This document shows positions 1 to 9,636 of a DNA stretch of 64,000 nt, piece after piece. A model generated the notes under the pieces. The model was not told the DNA's origin and did no database searches. It saw nothing but the letters and a program-made list of their open reading frames with translations. Made by a program: the position numbers and the translations under genes. Numbering within the stretch: the stretch's first letter is position 1; each line of letters starts with the position of its first letter. The stretch comes from Bacteroidales bacterium (GTDB lineage Bacteria > Bacteroidota > Bacteroidia > Bacteroidales > F082): the NCBI GenBank assembly GCA_016936505.1, contig JAFGXS010000006.1, forward strand, positions 1-64,000. Reading direction: 5' to 3'.

Positions 1-58
1 AAAAGGATTGATAGACGTTGATTTCATAGATTAAATGCAGCATTATGCCATTTATAAC

Positions 59-124
59 ACTAGCGCGCGCATGTTGCGCGTGCTTTAGTAACATGCCTGT
101 CACGCGCTAAAAGCGCGCGCCAGT
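59..124. repeat. GC-rich nested palindromic (REP-like) element
   Basis: The outer arms at 59-70 and 113-124 are 12-nt inverted repeats with one mismatch. An inner pair at 76-82 (GCGCGTG) and 101-107 (CACGCGC) can pair inside them. A competing short stem, 70-75 (CATGTT) with 90-95 (AACATG), is also possible. The element is far richer in GC than the AT-rich flanks and lies just beyond the ATPase operon terminator. It resembles a REP/BIME-type intergenic palindrome or the folded end of a transcript. Only one copy is seen in this window, so repetitiveness is an inference. Confidence 0.55.
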
Positions 125-138
125 AAAAAAGTCTGGGC

Positions 139-174
139 AAAAAAATAACTGCCCTGAAATAGGACAGTTATTTT
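139..174 (-). terminator. Rho-independent terminator of the V/A-ATPase operon
   Basis: The 10-nt arms at 142-151 and 165-174 are perfectly complementary, with extra inner pairing (153-155 with 161-163). On the minus strand the hairpin is followed by a U run encoded by the A tract at 139-145. It sits about 20 nt past the stop codon of the K subunit, the last gene of the operon. Confidence 0.75.
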
Positions 175-194
175 ACTTCTTTACGTTCGGTGGA

Positions 195-671
<477 letters not shown>

Positions 672-676
672 TTAAA

Positions 677-2494
677 TTATTTCTTAAACGGTTTATACGC
701 GATGCCGCCTCCTTCGAAACCGGCATTTTTATAAAATTCTACAAAAGTCAAACGCAACGGATGCACCATTGAACCCAGTCCCGACATAAAAATGTTAATG
801 GAATGGCCGACCAAAAGTACAAACAACATCAGAATTATCCCCACCCCCTGCATAACAATGGAGGCTTCGGGGTTAAAGAGTTTTGTTCCCAGTTCGTTAA
901 ATACGAGGCCGAGAATGGCGGTAGCCAACCCCAGAGCAAACAAACGAACGTACGACAACAGGTCGCCCACACCCCCTACAACAGTATTATAAGTATCCCA
1001 AAGTCCTACGCCGAAATTCATCAGCGGGTTCTTTCCGGGAGAATTCAGGAAGAAAATGGCGAACAGCGAAATACCTGCCAGCACATAGTAGTAGATGTTT
1101 CCAAAGCTTACAATACCTTCTTTTGACAGCAGGTAATTCACACCGGAGAAAATAATCAGAAACGCCCATCCCAAAATGGAAAGTGCATGACGGAACCCTT
1201 TCTGGCGGGTGATTTTGGCTGCATTAATAAACATCCCCAACAGGATCTGAACCAAACCAAGGCCCAGAGAAGAAACAAACATCAGGTTTTGAACCGTGAG
1301 TCCCGAAGCCTTCAACTTAGCGGCTACCTGTGCGAACACCGGCAGATCGGTGGCGTAGAGATTAATACCAAATGCCGTTCCGGTAAGCAAACCAAAAATA
1401 ATGGTAGAAAGCCCCAGCAACTGAACCACAGTCAGAATCTGAGCATTTTCTTTTTGTTTTTTCTTGAAATAAGTGGCTGCCCCCACAAAGAGCAATCCGT
1501 AACCGGCATCACCCAGGCAAAAGCCAAAGAACATCCAGTAAAAGAAAGCCACAAACGGGGTAAGGTCTATTTCGTTATAATTGGGAAGGCTGTACAGTTC
1601 TCCGATCATTTCAAACAAGTGGCCAAATCTGCCGTTTTTGAGTTTGATCGGTACTTTTTCTTCTTCGGCAGAAAACTCGCGGGCTTCGAAAAAGATGCCT
1701 TCCTCGGTTAAGGATTTTTCCAGTTCCTGAGCCTGAGCAGCAGGCACCCATCCTTCCAGAACAGCCACACGGTTGTCCACAGCCCTGTCGCTACCGTTTA
1801 CAACCTTCGAAAAATCGAGCTGATGTTTCAGCTGTTGTTCGTAAGCATGAAGCGATTCCAGCTGTCCCGACAATTTGGAGAGTTCTTCGCGCAAATCTTC
1901 CAACTGCTTTTCTACCACTTGTTTTTGATGAAGGGTCTCCATTAAGCTGCTGTCGGGCAGTTTTATGGGGTCCATTTCAAAATCTGGAGCCTCCGGCGAT
2001 TGCGATACTACGGCAAAATATACCTGCGAACCGATCTGGTTCAGTCTGAACATGGAATGTTGCTCTTCCCATTCGTCGGCATAATTTTTAATGCTGCAAT
2101 GGAAAACATGAACATAATACCCGTTTCCGTTGAGTTTATTGATTACCTCAGGTTTAAACTGTCCCAACGGTTCGAGCAATGCCAACTGTTTGCGCAGGTG
2201 TTCGTTGTGCAGCAGCAGCTGATCCTGTTGCTCGATCAATTGGTCGTACCTGTATATGATTTCTTTGCCGCCCAGTTCAGCATCGGGTTGAACAGCCTCA
2301 AGCTTGCTCAGGTTTTTATGCACCCTGCCCGCTTTACTGATTTGCTCCATCAACGAAAGCACTTCTTCGTTGTCGGCAAACCTGTCTTTGGAAAGTTCAA
2401 CGTGAACGACACCTTTTTCCCGAAGATTTTCGAGAAAGGTTTCGTATTCTTTATGATAAACCAGGAAGGCATATTTCTGCATTTTTTCTATCAT
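677..2494 (-). CDS. atpI: V/A-type ATPase subunit I (stator a-subunit homologue)
   Basis: At 605 aa this is the large stator subunit that forms the ion half-channels next to the K ring. Residues 1 to about 310 are soluble and rich in coiled coil (about 45-110 and 185-230). The rest holds about seven or eight membrane segments starting near residue 312. The motif SYVRLFALGLA has Arg517 at the position expected for the conserved arginine that faces the rotor glutamate. The start overlaps the stop of subunit D by 4 nt (ATGA), so translation is probably coupled. Confidence 0.93.
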   Translation of the reverse strand: MIEKMQKYAFLVYHKEYETFLENLREKGVVHVELSKDRFADNEEVLSLMEQISKAGRVHKNLSKLEAVQPDAELGGKEIIYRYDQLIEQQDQLLLHNEHLRKQLALLEPLGQFKPEVINKLNGNGYYVHVFHCSIKNYADEWEEQHSMFRLNQIGSQVYFAVVSQSPEAPDFEMDPIKLPDSSLMETLHQKQVVEKQLEDLREELSKLSGQLESLHAYEQQLKHQLDFSKVVNGSDRAVDNRVAVLEGWVPAAQAQELEKSLTEEGIFFEAREFSAEEEKVPIKLKNGRFGHLFEMIGELYSLPNYNEIDLTPFVAFFYWMFFGFCLGDAGYGLLFVGAATYFKKKQKENAQILTVVQLLGLSTIIFGLLTGTAFGINLYATDLPVFAQVAAKLKASGLTVQNLMFVSSLGLGLVQILLGMFINAAKITRQKGFRHALSILGWAFLIIFSGVNYLLSKEGIVSFGNIYYYVLAGISLFAIFFLNSPGKNPLMNFGVGLWDTYNTVVGGVGDLLSYVRLFALGLATAILGLVFNELGTKLFNPEASIVMQGVGIILMLFVLLVGHSINIFMSGLGSMVHPLRLTFVEFYKNAGFEGGGIAYKPFKK

Positions 2495-3093
2495 GCGGCA
2501 TCCCCCTTTCTTTCCTGACGCGATTTAACAATCTTCTGTGCTGCTTTGCTCAGGTTCTCCTCATCTTCCATAAAACGTTTTATTTTACGGATGGCATCCT
2601 GGTAACCCGGTATATGAACCTTTTCAAAAAGATTTACTTTTTGTGTGGTTTTCTTACGGGCATATTCCAGCATTCCCATTTTCTGGACGAACACTTCGCG
2701 TTCGAGACTTACCGAAGCCACCTTCCTGATAATTTCAATGCCTTCGGGCAGCCATGCAGGACTGTTGAAAAAACTATAGGGTTTCACATTGAATTCAACA
2801 CCTTCGAAGACCGGGGTAGGAACACCGGCAATTTTTTTCACCGATATCTTTACATCCGTTACTTCCAGTAATTCAGGATTGAATTCGCCGTATAAAACCA
2901 TAATTTCCTCGTTCTCGCGTATCATTCGTTCAAACTCTTCATTGAGACGGTGAGCTTCATTTTTGGCTTTCTTCACCTCCAGGCGCAGAGCCGACTCCTT
3001 ACTTTTGATGGTAGGAAGTGCTTTAACCCTAACCTTGAGGCTTTTCTCAAGCATCTGAAGCGACGTTTTATTGTATTGAAATTTTATGGCCAT
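2491..3093 (-). CDS. atpD: V/A-type ATPase subunit D (central shaft)
   Basis: This 200-aa protein is the central stalk that links the catalytic head to the membrane rotor. It begins IKFQYNKTSLQ and is built of long N- and C-terminal helices rich in charged residues, as expected for the antiparallel coiled coil of the shaft. It lies 32 nt after subunit B and overlaps subunit I by 4 nt. No separate F subunit gene, the usual shaft partner in archaeal and Thermus enzymes, is present in this operon. Confidence 0.9.
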   Translation of the reverse strand: MAIKFQYNKTSLQMLEKSLKVRVKALPTIKSKESALRLEVKKAKNEAHRLNEEFERMIRENEEIMVLYGEFNPELLEVTDVKISVKKIAGVPTPVFEGVEFNVKPYSFFNSPAWLPEGIEIIRKVASVSLEREVFVQKMGMLEYARKKTTQKVNLFEKVHIPGYQDAIRKIKRFMEDEENLSKAAQKIVKSRQERKGDAA

Positions 3094-3125
3094 AATGACA
3101 GCGTTTTCCGAAATTATTATGCCTC

Positions 3126-4442
3126 TTAAGGCCAGTATTCTTTAACCAATTCTTCGCGAATACCCACTTCTTCTTTCTTGAAATGTTTTCCCAGCAATTT
3201 CCAGGTTTCATCCAACATTTCATTGGTTCCGACATTCACATCAATAGCCAGAATCTCACTGGAATAATCTTTAGCAAAAGCTAAACTTCTTTCGTCGTAG
3301 TTACTCAGATCGAAACCATTCTCCATTTTGGTACGGGCATTGGCAGCATCGGCATACAAACGAATTGCAGCATTCATAATCTGAGGATGGTCTGCACGTG
3401 TTTTTTTACCAATAACCAGCTGTTTCAAACGCGACAAACTACGGAAGGGGTCAACAATAACTTTTCCAACATCGCTGTCGCTACGCAGGAACAACTGACC
3501 TTCGGTGATGTAACCGGTGTTATCGGGAATAGCGTGGGTAATGTCGCCACCCGAAAGTGTAGTTACCGCAATAATGGTAATAGAACCGCCATCGGGGAGC
3601 TGTACCGCTTTTTCGTAGATTTTTGCCAAGTCGGAATACAGTGAACCCGGCATACTGTCTTTGGATGGAATCTGGTCCATACGGTTGGACACGATAGACA
3701 ACGCATCTGCATACAGTGTCATGTCGGTCAACAGTACCAGCACACTTTCATTCTTTTCCACAGCAAAATATTCAGCTGCGGTAAGTGCCATATCAGGAAC
3801 CAGCAGACGTTCAACCGGTGGGTTCTCAGTAGTATTCACAAAACTAATGATACGATCCAGTGCACCTGCATTGTCGAAAACCTGTTTGAAATACAGGTAG
3901 TCGTCGTTGGTCAGTCCCATTCCACCGAGGATAATTTTGTCGGCTTTGGCTCTCAGCGCCACGTTAGCCATTACCTGGTTAAAAGGCTGATCGGGGTCGG
4001 CAAAGAAAGGAATCTTCTGACCGGAAACCAGTGTATTATTCAGATCGATACCGGCAATACCGGTAGCAATCAGTTCACTGGGTTGTTTACGACGTACCGG
4101 GTTAACGGAAGGTCCGCCGATTTCTACTTCAACACCGTCAATTTCCGGACCACCGTCGATAGGTTTTCCGAAAGAGTTGAAGAAACGGCCTGCCAACTGG
4201 TCGCTCACTTTTAAAGTAGGAGCGCCACCCAGGAAAACAACCTCGGCATTGGTAGGAATCCCTTCGGTTCCGCCAAACACCTGAAGTGTTACTTCGTTTC
4301 CAATGATTTTTACTACCTGAGCCAGCTGACCCTGAATGGTAGCCAATTCACCATAACCAACATCTTCGGCGTGAAGACTTACCGTTGCTTTGGTGATCTG
4401 TGTAATTTTTGTAAATATTTTTTGAAAGGCTTTCGTTGCCAT
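3126..4442 (-). CDS. atpB: V/A-type ATPase subunit B (non-catalytic head subunit)
   Basis: This 438-aa head subunit alternates with A in the A3B3 hexamer and lacks a Walker A P-loop, as expected for the regulatory subunit. Family stretches include SGQKIPFFADPDQPFNQ and the acidic LLTDMTLYADALS segment followed by SNRMDQIPSKDSMPGSLY. It is slightly shorter than the archaeal form (about 460 aa), as in the spirochaete/chlamydia type of operon. A 20-nt gap separates it from subunit A upstream. Confidence 0.95.
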   Translation of the reverse strand: MATKAFQKIFTKITQITKATVSLHAEDVGYGELATIQGQLAQVVKIIGNEVTLQVFGGTEGIPTNAEVVFLGGAPTLKVSDQLAGRFFNSFGKPIDGGPEIDGVEVEIGGPSVNPVRRKQPSELIATGIAGIDLNNTLVSGQKIPFFADPDQPFNQVMANVALRAKADKIILGGMGLTNDDYLYFKQVFDNAGALDRIISFVNTTENPPVERLLVPDMALTAAEYFAVEKNESVLVLLTDMTLYADALSIVSNRMDQIPSKDSMPGSLYSDLAKIYEKAVQLPDGGSITIIAVTTLSGGDITHAIPDNTGYITEGQLFLRSDSDVGKVIVDPFRSLSRLKQLVIGKKTRADHPQIMNAAIRLYADAANARTKMENGFDLSNYDERSLAFAKDYSSEILAIDVNVGTNEMLDETWKLLGKHFKKEEVGIREELVKEYWP

Positions 4443-4462
4443 AATAAGTCCTCCTTAATTTA

Positions 4463-6217
4463 TTAAACCACAGCTTCGCTTAAGGTTTCCTGTAATTCTT
4501 TTTCGTAATTGTAGAACCGGTCTGACTTAAATTCGGAATAGTTCATCTGACGCAATGTGTTAATCACGCGTTTGAAATAAGGACCGACTTCGGCAAACGA
4601 TTCGAATGAGAAATCTTTATGGCAAAGATCCATAACCTTGTCAACCATATACTCCTGACGATCGATAGGTGTTACCGCATCAATTTCGTCGAAAGCATCC
4701 TGTTGCAAAATTACAAAGTCGATGACTTCCGATTTCCAGAAACGAACATGATAGTCAACAGAAACACCGTCGTCGCCCAAAATATTGATTTGCTCACTAA
4801 CTTCCAGACCACGCTGAAGCAGTGTTTTCATTTCATTAATCTTATCCAGCCACTGGTCGTTGATGCGTTCTGAAATGTATTCTTCAAATTCAGGATATTC
4901 AAGATATTTTGAATAGCTGTCGATAGGGTTAATAGCGGGATAACGTTTACCGTCGGCACGTGATTGCTGTAAAGCGTAGAAACAACGGGCTGCCTTTTTA
5001 GTAGATTCGGTTACCGGTTCCTTAAGGTTACCACCGGCCGGTGATACCGTTCCGATAAAGGTAATGGAACCCGGTTTTCCGTTGTTCAGGTTCACATAAC
5101 CTGCACGGGCGTAGAAGTTTGAAATAATAGCCGGAAGGTCAACAGGGAATGCATCAGGTCCGGGAAGTTCTTCCAAACGGTTCGACATCTCACGCAAAGC
5201 CTGTGCCCAGCGCGAAGTGGAGTCGGCCATCATCAACACTCTCAATCCCATGTTTCTGTAGTATTCAGAAATGGTCATAGCGGTGTAAACCGAAGCTTCA
5301 CGGGCTGCCACCGGCATGTTTGATGTGTTGGCAATAATGGTTGTACGTTCCATCAGCTTGCGTCCTGTGTGCGGATCTTCCAGTTCGGGGAACTCAGTAA
5401 AGATTTCAACTACCTCATTGGCACGTTCACCACAGGCAGCAATCACCACGATATCGGCTTCTGCCTGTTTGGAGATACCATGCTGAAGTACGGTTTTTCC
5501 TGTTCCGAAAGGACCTGGAATAAAACCTGTACCACCTTCTACAATGGGGTTGATGGTATCGATGGTGCGAACACCTGTTTCGAGCAATTTAAACGGACGA
5601 GGCTTATCTTTGTAGATCGTAATGGCTTTTTTCACCGGCCATTTCTGAGTCATGGTAACCTGTACATCTTCTCCTTTGGAGTTCGTGAGTACGGCCATCA
5701 CATCGTCAATGGTATACGATCCTGCCTCGGCGACACTTTTTACTGTGTAGGTTCCCTCAAAAACAAAGGGAACCATAATTTTGTGGGGCTGGAAGTTCTC
5801 ATCCACTTCACCCAGCCAGCTTCCTGCTTCAACAGTATCTCCAGCTTTTGCCAGAGGTTTAAAATCCCATTTTTTGCCTTTGTCGAGCGGGAATGTGTAA
5901 TCGCCGCGTTTCAGAAAAACGCCTTCCATTTTGTCGAGGTCGTTCTGCAAACCGTCGTAGTTTTTGGAGAGAATTCCAGGCCCCAGTGTTACTTCCAACA
6001 TGTGTCCTGCAAATTCAACGGTATTGCCCACTTTCATACCCCGGGTACTTTCGTACACCTGAACATAAACGTTTTTACCAATTACTTTGATTACTTCAGC
6101 CATGAGTCTTTCGTCGCCGATATGAATGAAACAGATTTCGTTCTGTGCTATTGCTCCATCGGCTTCGACAACCACCAGGTTTGAGATAATTCCTACAACC
6201 TTTCCTTTCGCTGCCAT
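4463..6217 (-). CDS. atpA: V/A-type ATPase subunit A (catalytic)
   Basis: This is the catalytic subunit of the ATPase head, 584 aa. The Walker A loop is GPFGTGKTV at residues 235-243, and the A-type specific non-homologous insert lies between about residues 110 and 190. The Walker B region (LRVLMMADSTSRWAQALRE) follows about 90 residues later. Thr in place of the common Ser or Ala in the P-loop is a mild variant. It is transcribed after the DUF2764 gene with a 30-nt gap and precedes subunit B. Confidence 0.96.
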   Translation of the reverse strand: MAAKGKVVGIISNLVVVEADGAIAQNEICFIHIGDERLMAEVIKVIGKNVYVQVYESTRGMKVGNTVEFAGHMLEVTLGPGILSKNYDGLQNDLDKMEGVFLKRGDYTFPLDKGKKWDFKPLAKAGDTVEAGSWLGEVDENFQPHKIMVPFVFEGTYTVKSVAEAGSYTIDDVMAVLTNSKGEDVQVTMTQKWPVKKAITIYKDKPRPFKLLETGVRTIDTINPIVEGGTGFIPGPFGTGKTVLQHGISKQAEADIVVIAACGERANEVVEIFTEFPELEDPHTGRKLMERTTIIANTSNMPVAAREASVYTAMTISEYYRNMGLRVLMMADSTSRWAQALREMSNRLEELPGPDAFPVDLPAIISNFYARAGYVNLNNGKPGSITFIGTVSPAGGNLKEPVTESTKKAARCFYALQQSRADGKRYPAINPIDSYSKYLEYPEFEEYISERINDQWLDKINEMKTLLQRGLEVSEQINILGDDGVSVDYHVRFWKSEVIDFVILQQDAFDEIDAVTPIDRQEYMVDKVMDLCHKDFSFESFAEVGPYFKRVINTLRQMNYSEFKSDRFYNYEKELQETLSEAVV

Positions 6218-6247
6218 ATGTAAACTATTGTATGGTTATTGATTAAT

Positions 6248-7069
6248 TTAATTCTTTTGAAACTCGTAATTTTCCTTCAACTGATTCACAGTTTGCAGAA
6301 AAACTTCGCTGCCTTTTTGCCTACGCATGATTTCCCAACGCTCCAGAATATCGATACGGATCATATAGGCGAAAACTTTTTCAAGCGAGAAATATTCAAA
6401 AACAGTATGCTGATCGAGATAATTCCAGAGTAAAGCATCCAGCCTTTGTTCTCTTGTCAGGATGTTGTTTTCTTCGGCAATCAGCAGAATGGTTTCCAGG
6501 TTGTCCACTTCCCCGGTAAGACCAAAATCTTTTGCCTTGCTGCTTTTAACCAGCTCAGCAATTTTGTTGCTGCTAACGATAGCCTTTTCAATATCGAAAT
6601 TGTATTTACGACACTGGTACCCTATGACAATATTTTTCACATTGAGTGTGAACTCAAAAAAATCTCTGACAAATGAGTTTGTATTCTGTACAGCATAATC
6701 ATAATACATGGAGGTAAGCATATCCTGTGCTGTTACTTCATGCATTTCGCCATGATACAAATCAAGGAAATTGAAAAAATATTGGGGCACATCAACACCG
6801 GAAAGATAAACCTTATCCTGATTGACAATACTTTCAAGATTTTCTGTGGTATAGGTTCCCAACGGATTCAAATCTGCTTCCGGATTTTTCAAATAAGCGA
6901 GCAGGTTTTCATTGTCGAATTTGAGAAAAAACAGCCTGATTAACTTCATGTCCTTGCCGACAACCGTATCTTTCAGTAATTCCTTCAGATCCGCTAAAGT
7001 TAAAGGAACCTTGGCCATATCGAGAGAAAGATCCGGCAATCCGGCAACTAATGCATAGTATTTGCTCAT
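6248..7069 (-). CDS. DUF2764 protein of the V/A-ATPase operon (probable subunit C-like)
   Basis: This 273-aa, mainly helical soluble protein starts SKYYALVAGLPDLSLD, a typical DUF2764 beginning. Genes of this family lie between subunits E and A in the seven-gene V-type operons of Bacteroidota, spirochaetes and chlamydiae, exactly as here. By position it probably replaces subunit C, which couples the shaft to the rotor ring. That role is inferred from synteny rather than from residues. It starts 6 nt after subunit E. Confidence 0.8.
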   Translation of the reverse strand: MSKYYALVAGLPDLSLDMAKVPLTLADLKELLKDTVVGKDMKLIRLFFLKFDNENLLAYLKNPEADLNPLGTYTTENLESIVNQDKVYLSGVDVPQYFFNFLDLYHGEMHEVTAQDMLTSMYYDYAVQNTNSFVRDFFEFTLNVKNIVIGYQCRKYNFDIEKAIVSSNKIAELVKSSKAKDFGLTGEVDNLETILLIAEENNILTREQRLDALLWNYLDQHTVFEYFSLEKVFAYMIRIDILERWEIMRRQKGSEVFLQTVNQLKENYEFQKN

Positions 7070-7075
7070 GCCAGC

Positions 7076-7678
7076 TTATTTGTTGAAAAGAATTTTTACC
7101 ACCCTCGGGCGTAAAAGTTCCTGAATAAAGGCTTCAAAATCTGTATCTGTAAAGCTTACTTTGTAGCTTCCGTCGGCAGGACCAATCTGAAATCCTGATT
7201 TAATACCGGATACTTTGTTCAGTTGAATTCCCTTTTGCAATAGTCCGGCAATATTTTTTTTGAGGTAGCCTTCAATTCCTTTTTCATCTTTTTCAGGAAT
7301 ATTAAGCTGCAACTCTTGTTTTTCGCCCCAGGTTTTGGCTAAATTTAGCAAGAACTGATTGAAAAACTCACTGTCGTTAACTGATTTTTCAGTTGCGTTA
7401 CTTACCAGTGTATCGGTAATCATTGAGGAAATTTCCTGCTTTAAAACACTTACCGATTGATCAAATGTAAGTTTCAGCTCAGCTTCAACGCTTTTCTTAA
7501 GGTTTTCTGCTTCCTTTCCGGCTTTCGAAAGAATGCTTTCGGCATCGTTTTCTGCCTTTTTAACAATTAGATCTGCTTTTGCTTTGGCTTCGGAAACAAT
7601 ACGGTTTGCCTCTTCACTTCCTCTCTCTACGCCTTCTTTGTAGATTTTTTCAGTGAGTTCCTGAAGTTTATTCTCCAT
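7076..7678 (-). CDS. atpE: V/A-type ATPase subunit E (peripheral stalk)
   Basis: This 200-aa protein is the first gene of the ATPase operon and forms the peripheral stalk holding the A3B3 head. The N-terminal half (residues 1-90) is a continuous charged, alanine-rich helix (EEANRIVSEAKAKADLIVKK), and the C-terminal half is globular and binds the head. No separate G/H subunit, its usual coiled-coil partner, is encoded nearby. Confidence 0.88.
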   Translation of the reverse strand: MENKLQELTEKIYKEGVERGSEEANRIVSEAKAKADLIVKKAENDAESILSKAGKEAENLKKSVEAELKLTFDQSVSVLKQEISSMITDTLVSNATEKSVNDSEFFNQFLLNLAKTWGEKQELQLNIPEKDEKGIEGYLKKNIAGLLQKGIQLNKVSGIKSGFQIGPADGSYKVSFTDTDFEAFIQELLRPRVVKILFNK

Positions 7679-8021
7679 GTTATCTGATTTATAATATGCT
7701 TGTTACCAATAAATTGTCCATGTAATGGGGAGCAGGTGATTCCCCTCTATTTTTAAGCGGTTAAAATTAGCCAAATTAATTTGAATCAAACGGGTTCTTT
7801 ATTAAAAAAAATTAAATTGTCCCGACAAGTTTTTAACAGGAAACCCTCTGTTACATGATAAGTTGGGTAGCCGGAAAAATCCAGGGTTCAATTTAAAATG
7901 ATAGAACAGCGGATAATTCTGATAAGAAAAAGAGATGATTATGTATTCTTTTTACTTAAATATCTAAATTTACGCTCCGGTTTTTCAAAACAACCAATTA
8001 ATTCCGGAACAACGGGGATTT
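7679..8021. other. Divergent intergenic region (343 nt)
   Basis: The region separates the minus-strand ATPase operon from the plus-strand lipoprotein gene and must hold both promoters. A near-consensus minus-strand -7 box (TTAATTTG, plus positions 7772-7779) and a near-consensus plus-strand box (TAAATTTA, 7965-7972) are visible, each with one mismatch. There is no convincing hairpin or RNA gene. The open frame that begins at 7898 runs into the lipoprotein gene out of frame and is not credible. Confidence 0.4.
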
Positions 8022-9548
8022 ATGAAATATTTTACGAGAACTTTCTTCATTATTGTACTTATTCTTTCCGTCGCTGTAAGTTCGTGTCTAAAATCTACAA
8101 ACCCCGGCATTCCTGAATCGGTTCGAAAAACACTGGAATCGTCGGGCATAAACCAGCCGAATTTGATGAGAGCCGTGGTTAATTACAGCAGGCCTGCCGA
8201 TTCGCTCAGGCAAAAAGCCTTGTTTTGGCTTCTTACCAATATGCGAGGCAATTACACTGTACATTACAGCATCGAAGATAGTACAGGTAAAAAATATTTA
8301 TTTCCTCCTGCTCATTACTTAAACCTGGAGAATCTGGAACTCAGCTGGGATTCCGTGGAAGTAATCAATGGTCCGTTACATTACCAGGCCGATAGTTTCT
8401 TACTGGATCAAAAACAAACAACAACAGATTTTCTTAAAACAACAATTGATCAGGCTTTTGATGCTCGAAACACTTTTTCATGGGCCAAAAAATATGATTT
8501 TGAACTCTTCTCCAAATGGATCTTGCCCTACCGTTGTGCTAATGAACAGATAGAAAATTTCAGAAGCCATTTCATCAAAAAGTACAGTTCCTATTTTGTA
8601 AAAAAAGACAGTATTCCGGTTTTAGAAGCCGCACTTATCCTGAACCAACTGGTAAATCTTGAGCTTGTATATAAAGACAGTTATGAAAAAGAAATTAATG
8701 TACAAACCATTGAACAACTGGAAAAAAGCAGATCGGGAAACTTTTACGATCTGAATATTTATAAAATCAAGGTTTTGCGCAGTTTTGGTATTGCAGCGGC
8801 ATTGGACTACACCCCCTATCTGGCCGACACAACCTTTGGATATGCCTGGACCACGGTAATTCTGCCTGATCGTTCAGAGTTTACACTTGAGTTTCCTCAA
8901 AAGGTTCACAACCTGGGAAAACCCGGCCGAATAGCAAAGGTTTACCGCAGGACTTTTGAAAGAGATTCAACCAGCTTATATGCCATTAAGCAACCAAACC
9001 AGCCAACACCTCCGTATCTTGGAAGCTTTTTTTATAACGACATCACCAATCCGCTCAACAGCAAAAGTGTATGGCTTCCCTATTACAAGAAAACAAACTA
9101 TGCTTATCTGGCAGTATTCAACAACGGAGACTGGCATCCCATTGACTGGAGCATTCCACAAAAAGCTTCGGGAACACATTTTAACAGGGTAGGGACAGGT
9201 GCTGTGTATTTACCTGTGGAATTAAAAAAGAAAAAACTTTACCGATTGGGGTCACCTTTTCTATTACTGGACAATGGTTATATGAAAGAATTCAAGCCTG
9301 ACTTTACGTTTGAACAAAAAACTCTTTTGGCCAAAACCGGGCCTTATCAGAATATTGATCAGGGAGCAAGTTATACACTATACATCTGGAATGGTAACTG
9401 GTCTTCATTGTTTTCATTTACTGGAAAGAAAAACGGAATTTCAGCCTTTTTACCGGTTAATGGCTTATACCTGTTAACCAACGACGATCCAATAAGGAAC
9501 GAACGGATATTCAGCGTTTCAGAAAAAGGCCATCAGATATTCTACTGA
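8022..9548 (+). CDS. Lipoprotein with degenerate transglutaminase-like fold
   Basis: The 508-aa product has a lipoprotein signal peptide with lipobox VSSC (Cys22), so it is probably anchored on the periplasmic or surface side. Residues 238-285 match the core layout of Bacteroidota transglutaminase-like domains. However, the catalytic Cys of the usual SGNCxDL motif is Phe241, and the His of the GHAW motif is Tyr274. The region up to residue 235 is helical. The C-terminal 200 residues look like beta-rich repeats. It is monocistronic and followed 88 nt later by the PPDK-like gene. I infer a non-enzymatic binding role; the substrate is unknown. Confidence 0.6.
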   Translation: MKYFTRTFFIIVLILSVAVSSCLKSTNPGIPESVRKTLESSGINQPNLMRAVVNYSRPADSLRQKALFWLLTNMRGNYTVHYSIEDSTGKKYLFPPAHYLNLENLELSWDSVEVINGPLHYQADSFLLDQKQTTTDFLKTTIDQAFDARNTFSWAKKYDFELFSKWILPYRCANEQIENFRSHFIKKYSSYFVKKDSIPVLEAALILNQLVNLELVYKDSYEKEINVQTIEQLEKSRSGNFYDLNIYKIKVLRSFGIAAALDYTPYLADTTFGYAWTTVILPDRSEFTLEFPQKVHNLGKPGRIAKVYRRTFERDSTSLYAIKQPNQPTPPYLGSFFYNDITNPLNSKSVWLPYYKKTNYAYLAVFNNGDWHPIDWSIPQKASGTHFNRVGTGAVYLPVELKKKKLYRLGSPFLLLDNGYMKEFKPDFTFEQKTLLAKTGPYQNIDQGASYTLYIWNGNWSSLFSFTGKKNGISAFLPVNGLYLLTNDDPIRNERIFSVSEKGHQIFY

Positions 9549-9586
9549 GCTGTTTTTCATATGGAATGAACGAAATACATAAATTA

Positions 9587-9618
9587 TTTGGAGTATTTGC
9601 GTTTCTCGTTTAACTTTG
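9587..9618 (+). promoter_or_regulatory. Bacteroidota-type promoter (TTTG-N20-TAACTTTG)
   Basis: A -33 TTTG at 9587-9590 and a -7 TAACTTTG at 9611-9618 are separated by 20 nt, the best full match in the window to the Bacteroidota sigma consensus. The last bases of the -7 box create a TTG codon that would otherwise look like the start of the next gene. Confidence 0.7.
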
Positions 9619-9636
9619 TCATTTAATGGAAAGACA

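Noticed and set aside
1187-1711. A 174-codon frame opposite the ATPase I subunit
   Set aside because: Antisense shadow; composition is not protein-like.
5369-6184. A 271-codon open frame opposite the ATPase A subunit
   Set aside because: It is the antisense shadow of a highly conserved gene, with no family resemblance.
7898-8116. A 72-codon frame upstream of the transglutaminase-like lipoprotein
   Set aside because: It runs out of frame into the lipoprotein gene, whose signal peptide and lipobox are clear.
9616-9636. TTG start giving seven extra residues to the PPDK-like protein
   Set aside because: The TTG is formed by the end of the -7 box TAACTTTG, so it would precede the transcription start.
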